Below are positions 1 to 7,352 of a DNA stretch of 10,605 nucleotides, one piece after another. The position numbers and the translations under genes were made by a program. Every line of letters starts with the position of its first letter. The first letter of the stretch is position 1. The notes beneath the pieces are model-generated. The model saw nothing but the letters and a program-made list of their open reading frames with translations. It ran no database searches and was not told the origin of the DNA. The DNA is from Eubacteriales bacterium (GTDB lineage: Bacteria > Bacillota_A > Clostridia > Christensenellales > Aristaeellaceae): assembly GCA_028692205.1 (NCBI GenBank), contig JAQUXV010000065.1:1-10605 (forward strand). The letters run 5' to 3'.

Positions 1-162
1 AAGCGGATGTTCGGGGCGCGCGGGCGCGAGGTGCTTGCGCTTCACCGGCAGGGGTTCGGCCCGATTAGGCTGGATATCCCCGTGGGCGAATGGCGGGAAC
101 TGAACAGGGAAGAAAAGGCCGCCCTTCACTCGGCCGCGGAAGGGAAAGAAGGGGACGCATGA
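1..162 (+). CDS. RsuA-family rRNA pseudouridine synthase, C-terminal end (5' truncated)
   Basis: Frame 1 is open from the first base to a TGA at 160-162 and gives the last 53 residues of a longer protein whose start lies outside the window. The piece begins KRMFGARGREVLALHR and continues GFGPIRLDIPVGEWREL. This matches the end of RsuA/RluB-type pseudouridine synthases, where a (Q)V(K/R)RMF...G..V..L.R..IGP..L..L..G..R.L segment closes the catalytic domain. Family members isomerise uridine to pseudouridine in 16S or 23S rRNA in the cytoplasm. The catalytic Asp and the N-terminal S4 domain are not in the window, so RsuA and RluB cannot be separated. The stop overlaps the start of the next gene (ATGA), suggesting translational coupling with another probable RNA-modifying enzyme. 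Confidence 0.75.
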   Translation, partial: KRMFGARGREVLALHRQGFGPIRLDIPVGEWRELNREEKAALHSAAEGKEGDA

Positions 163-761
163 CCGACCACTATTTTACCCAGTCACCGCACAGCGAGCAC
201 CGTCCCGCAAAATTTGATACACAGTATCGGGGGCAAACCCTTACATTTGTTACAGACAGCGGCGTATTCTCCCGAACGGGGATGGATAAGGGAACGCAAG
301 CGCTGTTGGACGCACTGCCGCAGGCGGTGGACGGGCGCGTGCTGGATATGGGCTGCGGTTACGGCGCGCTGGGCGTGAGCCTGAAAAAAGCTTTCCCCGC
401 GTGCAGCCTTACCATGGCGGATATCAACGAGCGGGCCGTGGCGCTGGCCGCCGAAAACGCGAAGCTGAACGGCGTAACGGCGGAAACCCTGCAAAGCGAC
501 GGCTTTACGGCGTTGGCGGACCGTACCTTCGACTTGATTACCTTAAACCCGCCGATTCGCGCGGGGAAAAAGGTGATCTACCACCTTTTTGCTGACGGAG
601 CCGCAGCACTCAGCGAAAACGGCGCGATGGTGATCGTTATCCGCAAGCAGCAGGGCGCGCCCTCGGCTAAAACGTATCTGGAAACGATTTTCCGCAAAGT
701 GGAGATTATCGACCGGAGCGGCGGCTACTGGGTGCTGTGGTGCAGCGGTCCCGTTGCCTGA
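159..761 (+). CDS. Class I SAM-dependent methyltransferase, RsmC/YbxB-like (MTS domain)
   Basis: A 200-residue protein that looks like a stand-alone MTS domain, as in Bacillus YbxB and the C-terminal half of RsmC. Visible motifs are DMGCGYG at residues 63-69 (motif I, SAM-binding glycine loop), Asp88 in MADIN (the acidic residue expected to contact the ribose hydroxyls) and NPPIRAGK from residue 130 (motif IV, the NPP tetrad of N-methyltransferases acting on planar amino groups). RsmC and RlmG methylate guanine N2 in rRNA, so an rRNA guanine-N2 role is likely, but the substrate is inferred. The ATG at 159 is chosen because AAGGGG (149-154) precedes it, it overlaps the upstream stop by 4 nt, and homology begins at DHYFTQSP. 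An in-frame ATG at 90 would add 23 low-complexity Arg/Gly residues overlapping the upstream gene and is unlikely. Confidence 0.85.
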   Translation: MTDHYFTQSPHSEHRPAKFDTQYRGQTLTFVTDSGVFSRTGMDKGTQALLDALPQAVDGRVLDMGCGYGALGVSLKKAFPACSLTMADINERAVALAAENAKLNGVTAETLQSDGFTALADRTFDLITLNPPIRAGKKVIYHLFADGAAALSENGAMVIVIRKQQGAPSAKTYLETIFRKVEIIDRSGGYWVLWCSGPVA

Positions 762-783
762 ATAACAGAACATAATGAAAGCG

Positions 784-788
784 AAGGA
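784..788 (+). promoter_or_regulatory. Shine-Dalgarno supporting the start at 793
   Basis: AAGGA lies 4 nt before the ATG at 793. The alternative ATG at 775 has only A/C-rich sequence before it with no purine-rich SD. The spacing is a little short, so the choice is moderate rather than certain. Confidence 0.45.
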
Positions 789-792
789 TCCT

Positions 793-1977
793 ATGAACCG
801 TTACGACGCTGATTTTTTCAGCCAACCGATCGACCGGTGCGGAACCAACACGTATAAATGGGATATGCTTCAGGCGAAGGAAGGGCGGAAACTGCTGCCC
901 GTATGGGTGGCGGATATGGATTTCCGCTGTGCCGACGAAATAACCGAAGCGATTGCCCGCCGTGCGCAGCACCCGGTATACGGCTATACCGAACAGCCCG
1001 ATTCGCTGGCGGAAACGATGCTGGCCTTTATGCAGCGCCGCCACGGCGTAGCGCTTACCAAAGAACAGCAGGCAATACTGCCGGGCGTGGTGCCGGGGCT
1101 TCGAATCGCAGTGCGCACCTTTACACAGGCGGGCGACGGCGTGCTGATTCAGCCGCCCGTATACGGCCCGTTTTTCGATGTGATCCGCCAGAATGACCGC
1201 CGGATTGTGGAAAACCCGCTGGTTCCCGATGCGGAGAACCGCTACCACATGGATTTGGAGGGCATGGAGAAGGCCTTTCAAAGCGGCGTTAAACTCGCGC
1301 TGCTGTGTAACCCGCATAATCCTGTTGCCCGCGCGTGGACACGCGAGGAGCTGCAAAACGCCTATGCCCTTTGCAAACGGTACGGCGTGATGCTCGTGGT
1401 GGACGAAATCCATCAGGACTTTGTTTACGGGCGCGGCGCATTCGTAAGCGCCATGACGCTGGACGAGGATGCGGACGCGAAGATCATCGTACTGACCAGC
1501 GCTGGAAAAACTTTCAACCTCGCGGGCCTGCAGCAGGGCGTACTGTTTACGCGCAACCGGCAGGCCAAGCATGCGATGGAGATTACCATGCGCGACGCGG
1601 GCGTGGCGGCAGGGAACATTTTCGCACTCACCGCCACCGAGGCGGCTTATCGCTGCGGCGAGGAATGGCTGGACGGTTTGCTTGCGTATCTGAACGATGC
1701 GCGCAGCCTGCTCAGCGAGGCGCTGGCCGAACACCTGCCGGACGCGGTGATGAGCCCGCAGGAAGCCACTTTCCTTGCGTGGATCGACCTGCGCGCCTAT
1801 GGCCTCACAACCGACGAGCTGATGCGGCGCACGCATGAACAGGGAGTAGCGCTTTCGCCGGGAACGTTTTTTAGTAAAACACTGGGCGAGGGATTTTTAC
1901 GGTTCAACTTCGGCTGTCCTCACAGCCAGACGCTTGAAGCGGTTGAGCGGCTGGCAAAGGCAATCAATATTCACTGA
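793..1977 (+). CDS. PatB/MalY-type PLP-dependent C-S lyase or aminotransferase
   Basis: A 394-residue fold type I PLP enzyme of the usual length (about 390). The N-terminus has the family hallmark D-R-(C)GTNTYKWDM, followed by PVWVADMDF. PPVYGPFF, NPHNPVAR, DEIHQDF (Asp204, expected to bind the pyridine nitrogen) and SAGKTFNLAG (Lys239, the Schiff-base lysine) follow in order. FLRFNFGCP near the C-terminus carries the Arg expected to bind the substrate carboxylate. PatB/MalY proteins cleave cystathionine or cysteine by beta-elimination, releasing pyruvate, ammonia and a thiol; some are annotated as aminotransferases. The cytoplasmic reaction here is inferred from family. NPHNPVAR has Ala where Gly is usual, and a Gly precedes the lysine where Ser or Thr is common. 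It sits 28 nt before a dipeptidase gene, which fits peptide and sulfur amino acid breakdown. ATG 775 is an alternative start (400 aa). Confidence 0.88.
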   Translation: MNRYDADFFSQPIDRCGTNTYKWDMLQAKEGRKLLPVWVADMDFRCADEITEAIARRAQHPVYGYTEQPDSLAETMLAFMQRRHGVALTKEQQAILPGVVPGLRIAVRTFTQAGDGVLIQPPVYGPFFDVIRQNDRRIVENPLVPDAENRYHMDLEGMEKAFQSGVKLALLCNPHNPVARAWTREELQNAYALCKRYGVMLVVDEIHQDFVYGRGAFVSAMTLDEDADAKIIVLTSAGKTFNLAGLQQGVLFTRNRQAKHAMEITMRDAGVAAGNIFALTATEAAYRCGEEWLDGLLAYLNDARSLLSEALAEHLPDAVMSPQEATFLAWIDLRAYGLTTDELMRRTHEQGVALSPGTFFSKTLGEGFLRFNFGCPHSQTLEAVERLAKAINIH

Positions 1978-1993
1978 ACGACGTGCAATCTTT

Positions 1994-2000
1994 GGAGGAG
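1994..2000 (+). promoter_or_regulatory. Strong Shine-Dalgarno fixing the GTG start at 2006
   Basis: GGAGGAG followed by 5 nt and then GTG. This decides the dipeptidase start against an upstream in-frame ATG at 1934, which lies inside the preceding gene and has no such site. Confidence 0.75.
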
Positions 2001-2005
2001 ACAAC

Positions 2006-3388
2006 GTGGATAACTTACATCAAATCATCGACGAGAGCCAACCCGAACTGATTGAAACACTGAAACGATGGATTAGCAAACCCAGCATTAAAAGCGCTGC
2101 CGAAGAGGGCGCGCCCTTCGGAGCACAGGTTAAACTGGCGTTGGAAACAGCGCTGGCCGACGCGCAGGCGCTGGGGTTTGAAACCCGCAACTTTGATAAT
2201 TATGCAGGCGATATCCGCATGGGGCCGATCGGTGTTGACCCGGTGGGGATTCTGGCGCATCTGGACGTGGTGCCGGTAGGCGACGGCTGGACGGTGGAAC
2301 CCTTTGCCGGAATCGTGGAAGAAGACCGGGTGATCGGCAGGGGCACGAGCGACGATAAAGGCCCTGCCGTGGCGGCGCTGTTTGCCATGAAGGCGATTCA
2401 GCGGGCGGGGATACCGCTGAAAAGGGAAGTCCGCCTGATCCTCGGCTGCGACGAGGAAAGCGGCTGGGACGACATGAAGTATTACATGGCGCATTGCGAT
2501 ATGCCCCGCACGGGTTTCAGCCCGGATGCGAGCTACCCGGTTATCAACACCGAAAAGGGCATGCTGGTGATGGAACTGCGCGCCAAACCCGCCAAGGACG
2601 GCCTGAAGGTGCTGAAGATTGCCGTTGGAGAACGGCATAACGTTATTCCGGGCAACGCAACCGCGCTGATTGAGAGCGACGCCGACGAGTGCGCGCGCTT
2701 TAACCGGCTTGCGAAAGAGATGACGCTCAACGTAGTGGCGGAACCCGCGGAAGGCGGCGTGAAGCTTACAGCCGAGGGAACGCTTGGGCACGCGGCCTAC
2801 CCCGAAGCCGCGCGGAACGCGCTGGGCGAACTGTTGCTAATGCTGCGCGCCCTGGGGGTAACGGGCGGACTGAAAACGCTTGCGGATACCATCGGCGTGG
2901 AATACGACGGCCAGGGCCTGGGCGTTGCCTGCAGGGACGATACCAGCGGCGCGCTGACCTGCAACCTGGGCGTGCTGCGCTATGATGAGAACGGCCTGTA
3001 CGCGGTGTTGGATTTCCGTTATCCGCTGCTGGCCAACAGCGAACGGATTGTAAAAACGGTGCAGGATACTTTGGCTCCAACGGTCGAAGCCGTCGCCGTA
3101 TCCCAAAAGGATCCGCACCATGTAGCGCCCAACAGTGAGCTGGTAACGGCCCTACTGGATGCGTACCATGCCGAAACGGGGCGCACCCGCGAATGCATCG
3201 CCACAGGCGGGGGTACGTATGCCCGCTGCCTGGAGGAAGGCGTCGCGTTCGGGGCGACGTTCCCCGAAGACGACGACGTGGCGCATCAGGCGGATGAGTA
3301 TATCCTGATTAAATCGCTGATGCAGACGGTGAATATTATCGCCCGCGCCATCGTAATGCTTGCGGGCGCGGAAACGCAAACCGACTGA
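2006..3388 (+). CDS. pepV: PepV-type M20 family zinc dipeptidase
   Basis: A 460-residue cytoplasmic metallopeptidase of the M20 (PepV/Sapep) group, close to the usual length. PepV enzymes release the N-terminal amino acid from dipeptides and finish peptide breakdown. The two-zinc centre can be traced: LAHLDVVP gives His85 and the catalytic-site Asp87, GTSDDKGP gives the bridging Asp117, CDEESGWDD gives Glu150 and Glu151 (general base plus ligand), FSPDA gives Asp174, and VAHQADE near the C-terminus gives His427. The order and spacing match PepV. The lid domain lies between these blocks (about residues 185-375) and includes GERHNVIPG, also typical. Translation starts at GTG 2006 after a strong GGAGGAG. 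It follows the PatB-like gene by 28 nt and is probably co-transcribed with it. Substrate range cannot be read from sequence; succinyl-diaminopimelate desuccinylase and PepT are less likely because of the GWDD and lid features. Confidence 0.92.
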   Translation: MDNLHQIIDESQPELIETLKRWISKPSIKSAAEEGAPFGAQVKLALETALADAQALGFETRNFDNYAGDIRMGPIGVDPVGILAHLDVVPVGDGWTVEPFAGIVEEDRVIGRGTSDDKGPAVAALFAMKAIQRAGIPLKREVRLILGCDEESGWDDMKYYMAHCDMPRTGFSPDASYPVINTEKGMLVMELRAKPAKDGLKVLKIAVGERHNVIPGNATALIESDADECARFNRLAKEMTLNVVAEPAEGGVKLTAEGTLGHAAYPEAARNALGELLLMLRALGVTGGLKTLADTIGVEYDGQGLGVACRDDTSGALTCNLGVLRYDENGLYAVLDFRYPLLANSERIVKTVQDTLAPTVEAVAVSQKDPHHVAPNSELVTALLDAYHAETGRTRECIATGGGTYARCLEEGVAFGATFPEDDDVAHQADEYILIKSLMQTVNIIARAIVMLAGAETQTD

Positions 3389-3485
3389 CCTGAGCAAGGA
3401 TAGAATTGAACCAGCCGCTTACGGGGAGCTTACGAAACGAGTAATAAACGCCTGCCCCGGCGGCGGGAGTTCTTTCGGAGGCAAT
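3389..3485 (+). other. 97-nt intergenic gap before rqcP
   Basis: This is the longest non-coding gap in the window. It holds the rqcP Shine-Dalgarno (CGGAGG, 3476-3481) and a G+C-rich potential hairpin at 3451-3467 (CCTGCC / GGCGGG, one G-T wobble, 5-nt loop) with no T-run, so it is not a normal intrinsic terminator. TTGAAC at 3406-3411 resembles a -35 box but the best downstream -10-like hexamers (TACGAA at 3431, TAATAA at 3442) are poorly spaced. A weak promoter for the following operon is possible but not shown. Confidence 0.35.
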
Positions 3486-3764
3486 ATGAGACTGGATAAA
3501 TATTTGAAGGTATCCCGCATTATCAAGCGCCGGACCGTCGCCAACGAGGCCTGCGCCGGCGGGCGGGTAAGCCTGAACGGACGCACGGCGAAGCCCGGCG
3601 CGGAAGTGAAGGCGGGAGACGAGATGGAGATCCGTTTCGGAAATCGAATCGGTCGCTATCGCATCCTGGCCGTACAGGAAACTGTGCGCAAGGAAGGCGC
3701 GACAGATTTATACGAAGTGTTGCAGGAGGACGAACAGACACTGGCGGAGCGGAGTAGAGCATGA
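3486..3764 (+). CDS. rqcP: RqcP (YabO)-like S4-domain RNA-binding protein
   Basis: A 92-residue protein that is almost entirely one S4 RNA-binding domain. It starts MRLDKYLKVSRIIKRRT, close to the N-terminus of Bacillus subtilis RqcP/YabO (MRLDKFLKVSRLIKRRT). GRVSLNGRTAKPG and VKAGDEMEIRFG, the rest of the S4 fold, follow. In B. subtilis RqcP works with RqcH on obstructed 50S subunits, binding 23S rRNA and peptidyl-tRNA and supporting alanine-tail synthesis. That role here is inferred from the match; the related heat-shock protein Hsp15 is the main alternative, but its C-terminal extension is absent. The start is set by CGGAGG (3476-3481) and by the MRLDK start conserved in the family, although the frame is open further upstream. 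Its stop overlaps ispD by 4 nt (ATGA), so the two are probably translationally coupled. Confidence 0.88.
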   Translation: MRLDKYLKVSRIIKRRTVANEACAGGRVSLNGRTAKPGAEVKAGDEMEIRFGNRIGRYRILAVQETVRKEGATDLYEVLQEDEQTLAERSRA

Positions 3765-4459
3765 AAACATACGCAGTGGTGTTGGGCGGCGGCAGCGGCA
3801 GGCGCATGGGCGCGGAGATCAATAAGATTTTTCTGCCTATCCGGGGTATACCGGCCATCGTACGCGCCATTGCGCCGTTTACAGGCTTGTGCGCGGGCGT
3901 GACTGTCGTGGCGCGGGCGGACGAAGTAACGCTGATGCAGGGAACGCTGAAACGCTATGGGCTGGCAGACGCTGTATTGAGCGTGGTTGCCGGCGGCGAA
4001 GACCGGCAGGCGTCGGTCGCGTGCGGCCTTGCGGCGCTGCCGGAGGACGCGGAAGGCGTGCTGGTGCATGACGGGGCGCGGGCGCTGGTAACCGAAACGG
4101 TAATCAAGCGTACGCTCCACTCCCTGGAAAAGCACGGTTCCGGCGTGGCCTCTGTGCCGGTAACCGATACGATTAAACGCGCGGAAGCGGACGGCCGCGT
4201 GCTGGAAACCCTCGACCGCAGCGCGCTTCGCGCCATGCAGACGCCGCAGGCTTTCCGTGTGTCGGAGCTTCGCGCGGCGCATCAGGCTGCCCTGAACGAC
4301 CATTATATCGCAACCGACGACGCAGCCCTGCTGGAACATGCGGGGCTGCCTGTATATCTGTGCGATGGAAGCCGGGAGAACATCAAGCTGACGACGCTTT
4401 TTGACCTGCGGCTGGCCGAGGCGATCCTTGCGGCGCGGGACGAGGAGGCGAACACCTAA
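3761..4459 (+). CDS. ispD: 2-C-methyl-D-erythritol 4-phosphate cytidylyltransferase
   Basis: A 232-residue enzyme of the MEP isoprenoid pathway, of usual length (about 230). IspD joins CTP and methylerythritol 4-phosphate to give CDP-methylerythritol in the cytoplasm. The nucleotide-binding loop is GGGSGRRMG (residues 9-17) followed by NKIFLPIRGIP (from 21), giving the conserved Arg and Lys22 that stabilise the triphosphate. GGEDRQASV, VHDGAR (His103-Arg107), VPVTDTIK, TPQAF (161-165) and ATDDAAL (Asp186-187) follow as in the family. The HD-x-AR motif normally continues with Pro and here has Ala108. The ATG overlaps the rqcP stop by 4 nt, and the TAA overlaps the ispF ATG by 1 nt, so translation is likely coupled on both sides. 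The ispD-ispF adjacency is common and strengthens both calls. Confidence 0.96.
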   Translation: MKTYAVVLGGGSGRRMGAEINKIFLPIRGIPAIVRAIAPFTGLCAGVTVVARADEVTLMQGTLKRYGLADAVLSVVAGGEDRQASVACGLAALPEDAEGVLVHDGARALVTETVIKRTLHSLEKHGSGVASVPVTDTIKRAEADGRVLETLDRSALRAMQTPQAFRVSELRAAHQAALNDHYIATDDAALLEHAGLPVYLCDGSRENIKLTTLFDLRLAEAILAARDEEANT

Positions 4460-4956
4460 TGCGGATTGGACACGGGATGGATGTACACCGCCTTGTGGAG
4501 GGCCGTGACCTGATACTATGCGGGGTGAAAATTCCGCATGAAAAGGGCCTGTTGGGCCACAGCGACGCGGATGTGGCGACCCACGCCCTGATGGATGCGC
4601 TGCTGGGCGCGGCGGCGCTGGGCGACATCGGCGCGCTGTTTCCCGATACGGACGAGCGCTATCGCGGCGCGTGCTCGCTGGAGCTGTTAAGCGCGGTGGT
4701 TGGACGCATTGAGGAACTTGGCTTTACACCGGTGAACGCGGATGTGACGATTGCGGCGCAGAGGCCGAAGCTAAGGCCCTATATTGATGAGATGCGCAAG
4801 CACCTTGCCGAAAGGCTGGGGCTGCCGATCGGCTGCGTAAGCGTGAAGGCGACGACGACCGAGGGACTGGGATACGAAGGCGAGGAACGGGGCATATCCG
4901 CGCAAGCGGTGTGCCTGTTGAACGAGCGACCGCCAATGGAGGCGGAACGCGTGTGA
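4459..4956 (+). CDS. ispF: 2-C-methyl-D-erythritol 2,4-cyclodiphosphate synthase
   Basis: A 165-residue protein (family about 157-160) that converts CDP-methylerythritol 2-phosphate to the cyclic diphosphate with loss of CMP, two steps after IspD. The N-terminus RIGHGMDVHRL supplies the zinc ligands Asp8 and His10, and VATHALMDALLGAAALGDIG supplies the third, His42. GLLGHSDADV, LFPDTD and TTTEGLGYEGEERGI match the family motifs; the last lies at the interface that binds the cytidine/diphosphate part of the substrate. The enzyme normally works as a cytoplasmic homotrimer. GAGGAGG at 4442-4448, inside the end of ispD, precedes the ATG, which shares one base with the ispD TAA. The C-terminus (NERPPMEAERV) runs slightly past the usual end and carries the Shine-Dalgarno for comEC. 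IspE, the step between IspD and IspF, is not in the window. Confidence 0.97.
   Translation: MRIGHGMDVHRLVEGRDLILCGVKIPHEKGLLGHSDADVATHALMDALLGAAALGDIGALFPDTDERYRGACSLELLSAVVGRIEELGFTPVNADVTIAAQRPKLRPYIDEMRKHLAERLGLPIGCVSVKATTTEGLGYEGEERGISAQAVCLLNERPPMEAERV
4938..4942 (+). promoter_or_regulatory. Shine-Dalgarno for comEC, inside the ispF 3' end
   Basis: GGAGG lies 10 nt before the GTG at 4953, whose bases form a GTGA overlap with the ispF TGA. It supports GTG 4953 over the upstream in-frame ATG at 4911, which would give a longer overlap and has no better site. Confidence 0.5.
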
Positions 4957-7352
4957 TAAACCAAAACAGGGGTCTGTTGAAGCGGTTGGGCAATAATGAG
5001 CGCAGCCGCTTTCTGCCGTTTACGGCGCTTGTGCTCGGTACGGGCGTATGGCTGGCGGCGCATGTAACGCCGGGGTTGTGGCCGCTCTGGCTGGCGGGGG
5101 TTTCCGTGCTGCTTGCGGCAATCCTTTGGCGGTTGCGGCTGCCGCTGCGCTGGGCCTGCCTACCCCTTGTGCTGATGGCGGCGCTACTAATGACGCAGGC
5201 AAAACTGAATCCGGCTTTGCCGAATACCGGGGCTTATGAGACGATCACCGCCACGGTATACGGAAACCCTTCGGAACGTTCGTCCGGCGGAATCGCGTTT
5301 GTTCTCTGCGACGTTACGCTGGACGGAGTGCCGCAATCCGGGCGCGCCTACTGCACGCTGGACGCGGACAGCGGTATGGGAGTAGACGATCTGTTTGACG
5401 GCGCTTTGCTCCGCTTCGGCGGCCGGGTATATATTCCTTCCGGCAAACAGAATGCCAACGATTTCGATTCACGCCTGTGGCTGCTGCAAAGCGGAATCGG
5501 TTATGGAATTACCGGCGTTCAGGGGCTGGAGGTGCTTAACGATGCGCAGACGGCACCCTGGAAAAGCGTTTCCGCACGGATACGAAAGTTTTGCAGCGGG
5601 CGTTTTCAGGCGCTGATGGGCGACGAAGGCAGCCTTGCCATGGCAATGCTGCTTGGCGACCGGGATGCCCTGAGCACGGATGAACAGCTGGCGTTCCAGA
5701 AAGCGGGCGTTGCGCACCTGATGGCGGTTTCGGGCCTGCATGTGGGGCTGCTGTCGGTGGCATTACTGTGGCTGCTGAACGCGCTTACATTACGAAAAGC
5801 ATACCATTTGCCCGTGATGGCGGCTTTTCTGGCGTTCTATTGTGTCATCACGGGGTTTTCACCCGCGTCGGTGCGGGCATCGGTGATGGCGCTGCTGATC
5901 ATGACAGCCTATGCGGTCGGGCGAAAGCCCGATCCTCTTACCACGCTGGCGGCGGCAGCGATCATCGTGCTGGCGATTCATCCGCTGCAGCTTTTTTCGG
6001 CGGGTTTTGTGTTATCGTTTGCGGCAATGGCGAGCATCCTGCTGCTGTATGCGCCGATCCGCCGTAAAGTGGAAAGCTGGCTGCCGACGCGCGAGCGGCA
6101 TGGGAGAACGGGCAAAGTGCGGGGCTTTTTCAGCAGCCAATACGATAATCTGAAAAGCCTGCTCGCGGTTAGCCTGTCGGCGCAGATCGGTGTTTTACTG
6201 CCTACAGCGGCGGTGTTTCACCGGCTGCCGCTGTATGGGATTGTTTTCAACCTTTGTGCTGTGCCGCTGGCCGGGCTGCTGGTGCCGCTGTATGCGGTAA
6301 CGCTGCTGGTGTCCTTTTTGCCGTGGATCGGCGGGCTGTTGGGCGCGGTGCTGGGTTTGGGCGCAAAGTGGGGAAGCTGGCTTCTGCTGCAGCTGGTTGG
6401 GTTTTCCAATGCATTGCCGTATGCGCAGGTGCGCGTGCCCTCGCCGAACCTGTGGGCGTACGCGGGGCTGCTGCTTGGCGTAGCAGCGGTTTCCGGCTTT
6501 GTGCGGGCAACCAGGTGGAAGCGTGTGCTGGCTGGCGCGCTGGTTGCCGTGCTCGCCTGCGGCGGCGCGTATGCCGCAAGACCGTCGTCACTCCGCTATC
6601 ATCAGCTGGCTGTGGGCAAGGCGGATGCCGCGCTGATCATCGACGGAGACAAGACAGTCGCTATTGACGTAGGGCTATATGGCAACGAGGTAACCGACAG
6701 GCTGCTGGCTGAGGGCCGTTCGCTGGACGCGCTGATATTGACACACCTGCATTTGGACCATGCGCAGGGCGTGAAGGCGCTGTTTGATGAAGAAATTCCC
6801 ATCGGAACGATTTATCTGCCGGAAGGGTTTGAAAAGGTTGATACAAGCGCCGAATCCGCCGCGGTTTGGACGATGATCCGGCAAAGCGGCGTCCCGGTGA
6901 AAACACTGGCGGCAGGAGACACGCTTTGCTTTCACGAATTGACGATACAGGCCCTTTGGCCCGAGGAAGGGCGCACGAGAGCAGGCATCGGCGCGAACGA
7001 GCGCTCGATGGCGACGATGATCAACCTTGGCGGCTTGCGCATTCTCAGCATGGGGGATAACGGCGAACTGTACGAACGCTATATCGCCCAGCCCTGCGAC
7101 GTGCTGAAGGTGGGGCACCACGGCAGCGCGACCGCGACAGCCGGGACATTTCTGGAAAAGGCAGACCCGGAAGTTGCGTTCGTCACCTGCGGGAGCGGGT
7201 CGCAGGCCGCGGCGGAGAGTACCTTGGAGCGGCTGAAGAATTTCGGCGCGAATATCCTTTGCACCGATAATACCGGCGAGATTATCATTGCCGCGAGCGG
7301 AAACGGATTTACAATCTCAACCTATTTTTCGGGGGTAAATGATGAACCATAA
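4953..7352 (+). CDS. comEC: ComEC/Rec2-family DNA uptake channel protein
   Basis: A 799-residue integral membrane protein with the full three-part ComEC layout. Hydrophobic segments fill residues about 20-80 and are followed by the DUF4131/OB-like extracellular region (about 90-200). The Competence domain (about 225-500) carries the signature HLMAVSGLHVG (His255 to Gly265) and many transmembrane helices. The C-terminal metallo-beta-lactamase domain (about 545-799) has THLHLDHAQG (His598, His600, Asp602, His603), MGDN (Asp702) and GHHGS (His722-His723). In naturally transformable bacteria ComEC forms the inner-membrane path for single-stranded DNA, and its C-terminal domain is proposed to degrade the non-transported strand. 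All regions look intact, but many non-competent bacteria keep this gene, and no comEA or comFA is visible here. It starts with GTG overlapping the ispF stop by 4 nt and ends 11 nt inside holA. Confidence 0.95.
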   Translation: MINQNRGLLKRLGNNERSRFLPFTALVLGTGVWLAAHVTPGLWPLWLAGVSVLLAAILWRLRLPLRWACLPLVLMAALLMTQAKLNPALPNTGAYETITATVYGNPSERSSGGIAFVLCDVTLDGVPQSGRAYCTLDADSGMGVDDLFDGALLRFGGRVYIPSGKQNANDFDSRLWLLQSGIGYGITGVQGLEVLNDAQTAPWKSVSARIRKFCSGRFQALMGDEGSLAMAMLLGDRDALSTDEQLAFQKAGVAHLMAVSGLHVGLLSVALLWLLNALTLRKAYHLPVMAAFLAFYCVITGFSPASVRASVMALLIMTAYAVGRKPDPLTTLAAAAIIVLAIHPLQLFSAGFVLSFAAMASILLLYAPIRRKVESWLPTRERHGRTGKVRGFFSSQYDNLKSLLAVSLSAQIGVLLPTAAVFHRLPLYGIVFNLCAVPLAGLLVPLYAVTLLVSFLPWIGGLLGAVLGLGAKWGSWLLLQLVGFSNALPYAQVRVPSPNLWAYAGLLLGVAAVSGFVRATRWKRVLAGALVAVLACGGAYAARPSSLRYHQLAVGKADAALIIDGDKTVAIDVGLYGNEVTDRLLAEGRSLDALILTHLHLDHAQGVKALFDEEIPIGTIYLPEGFEKVDTSAESAAVWTMIRQSGVPVKTLAAGDTLCFHELTIQALWPEEGRTRAGIGANERSMATMINLGGLRILSMGDNGELYERYIAQPCDVLKVGHHGSATATAGTFLEKADPEVAFVTCGSGSQAAAESTLERLKNFGANILCTDNTGEIIIAASGNGFTISTYFSGVNDEP

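Noticed and set aside
90..158. Upstream in-frame ATG extending the methyltransferase by 23 residues
   Set aside because: The extension is Arg/Gly-rich, overlaps the end of the pseudouridine synthase by over 70 nt, and the ATG at 159 has a better ribosome site and fits the family start.
754..776. TTGCCT ... CATAAT as a promoter ahead of the PatB-like gene
   Set aside because: The spacer is 11 nt, too short for sigma-A, and no other -35 candidate sits at 16-18 nt.
706..1836. Long minus-strand open frame (376 codons) opposite the PatB-like gene
   Set aside because: It is antisense to a gene with clear PLP-enzyme motifs, its translation resembles no family I know, and long antisense frames are expected with this G+C-rich codon use.
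3656..4339. Minus-strand open frame (227 codons) opposite ispD
   Set aside because: ispD is unambiguous on the + strand; this is a codon-bias shadow.
5768..6667. Alternative-frame + strand open frames inside comEC
   Set aside because: The ComEC frame runs intact with all domains and motifs; the others are Ala/Gly/Arg-rich shadows of it.
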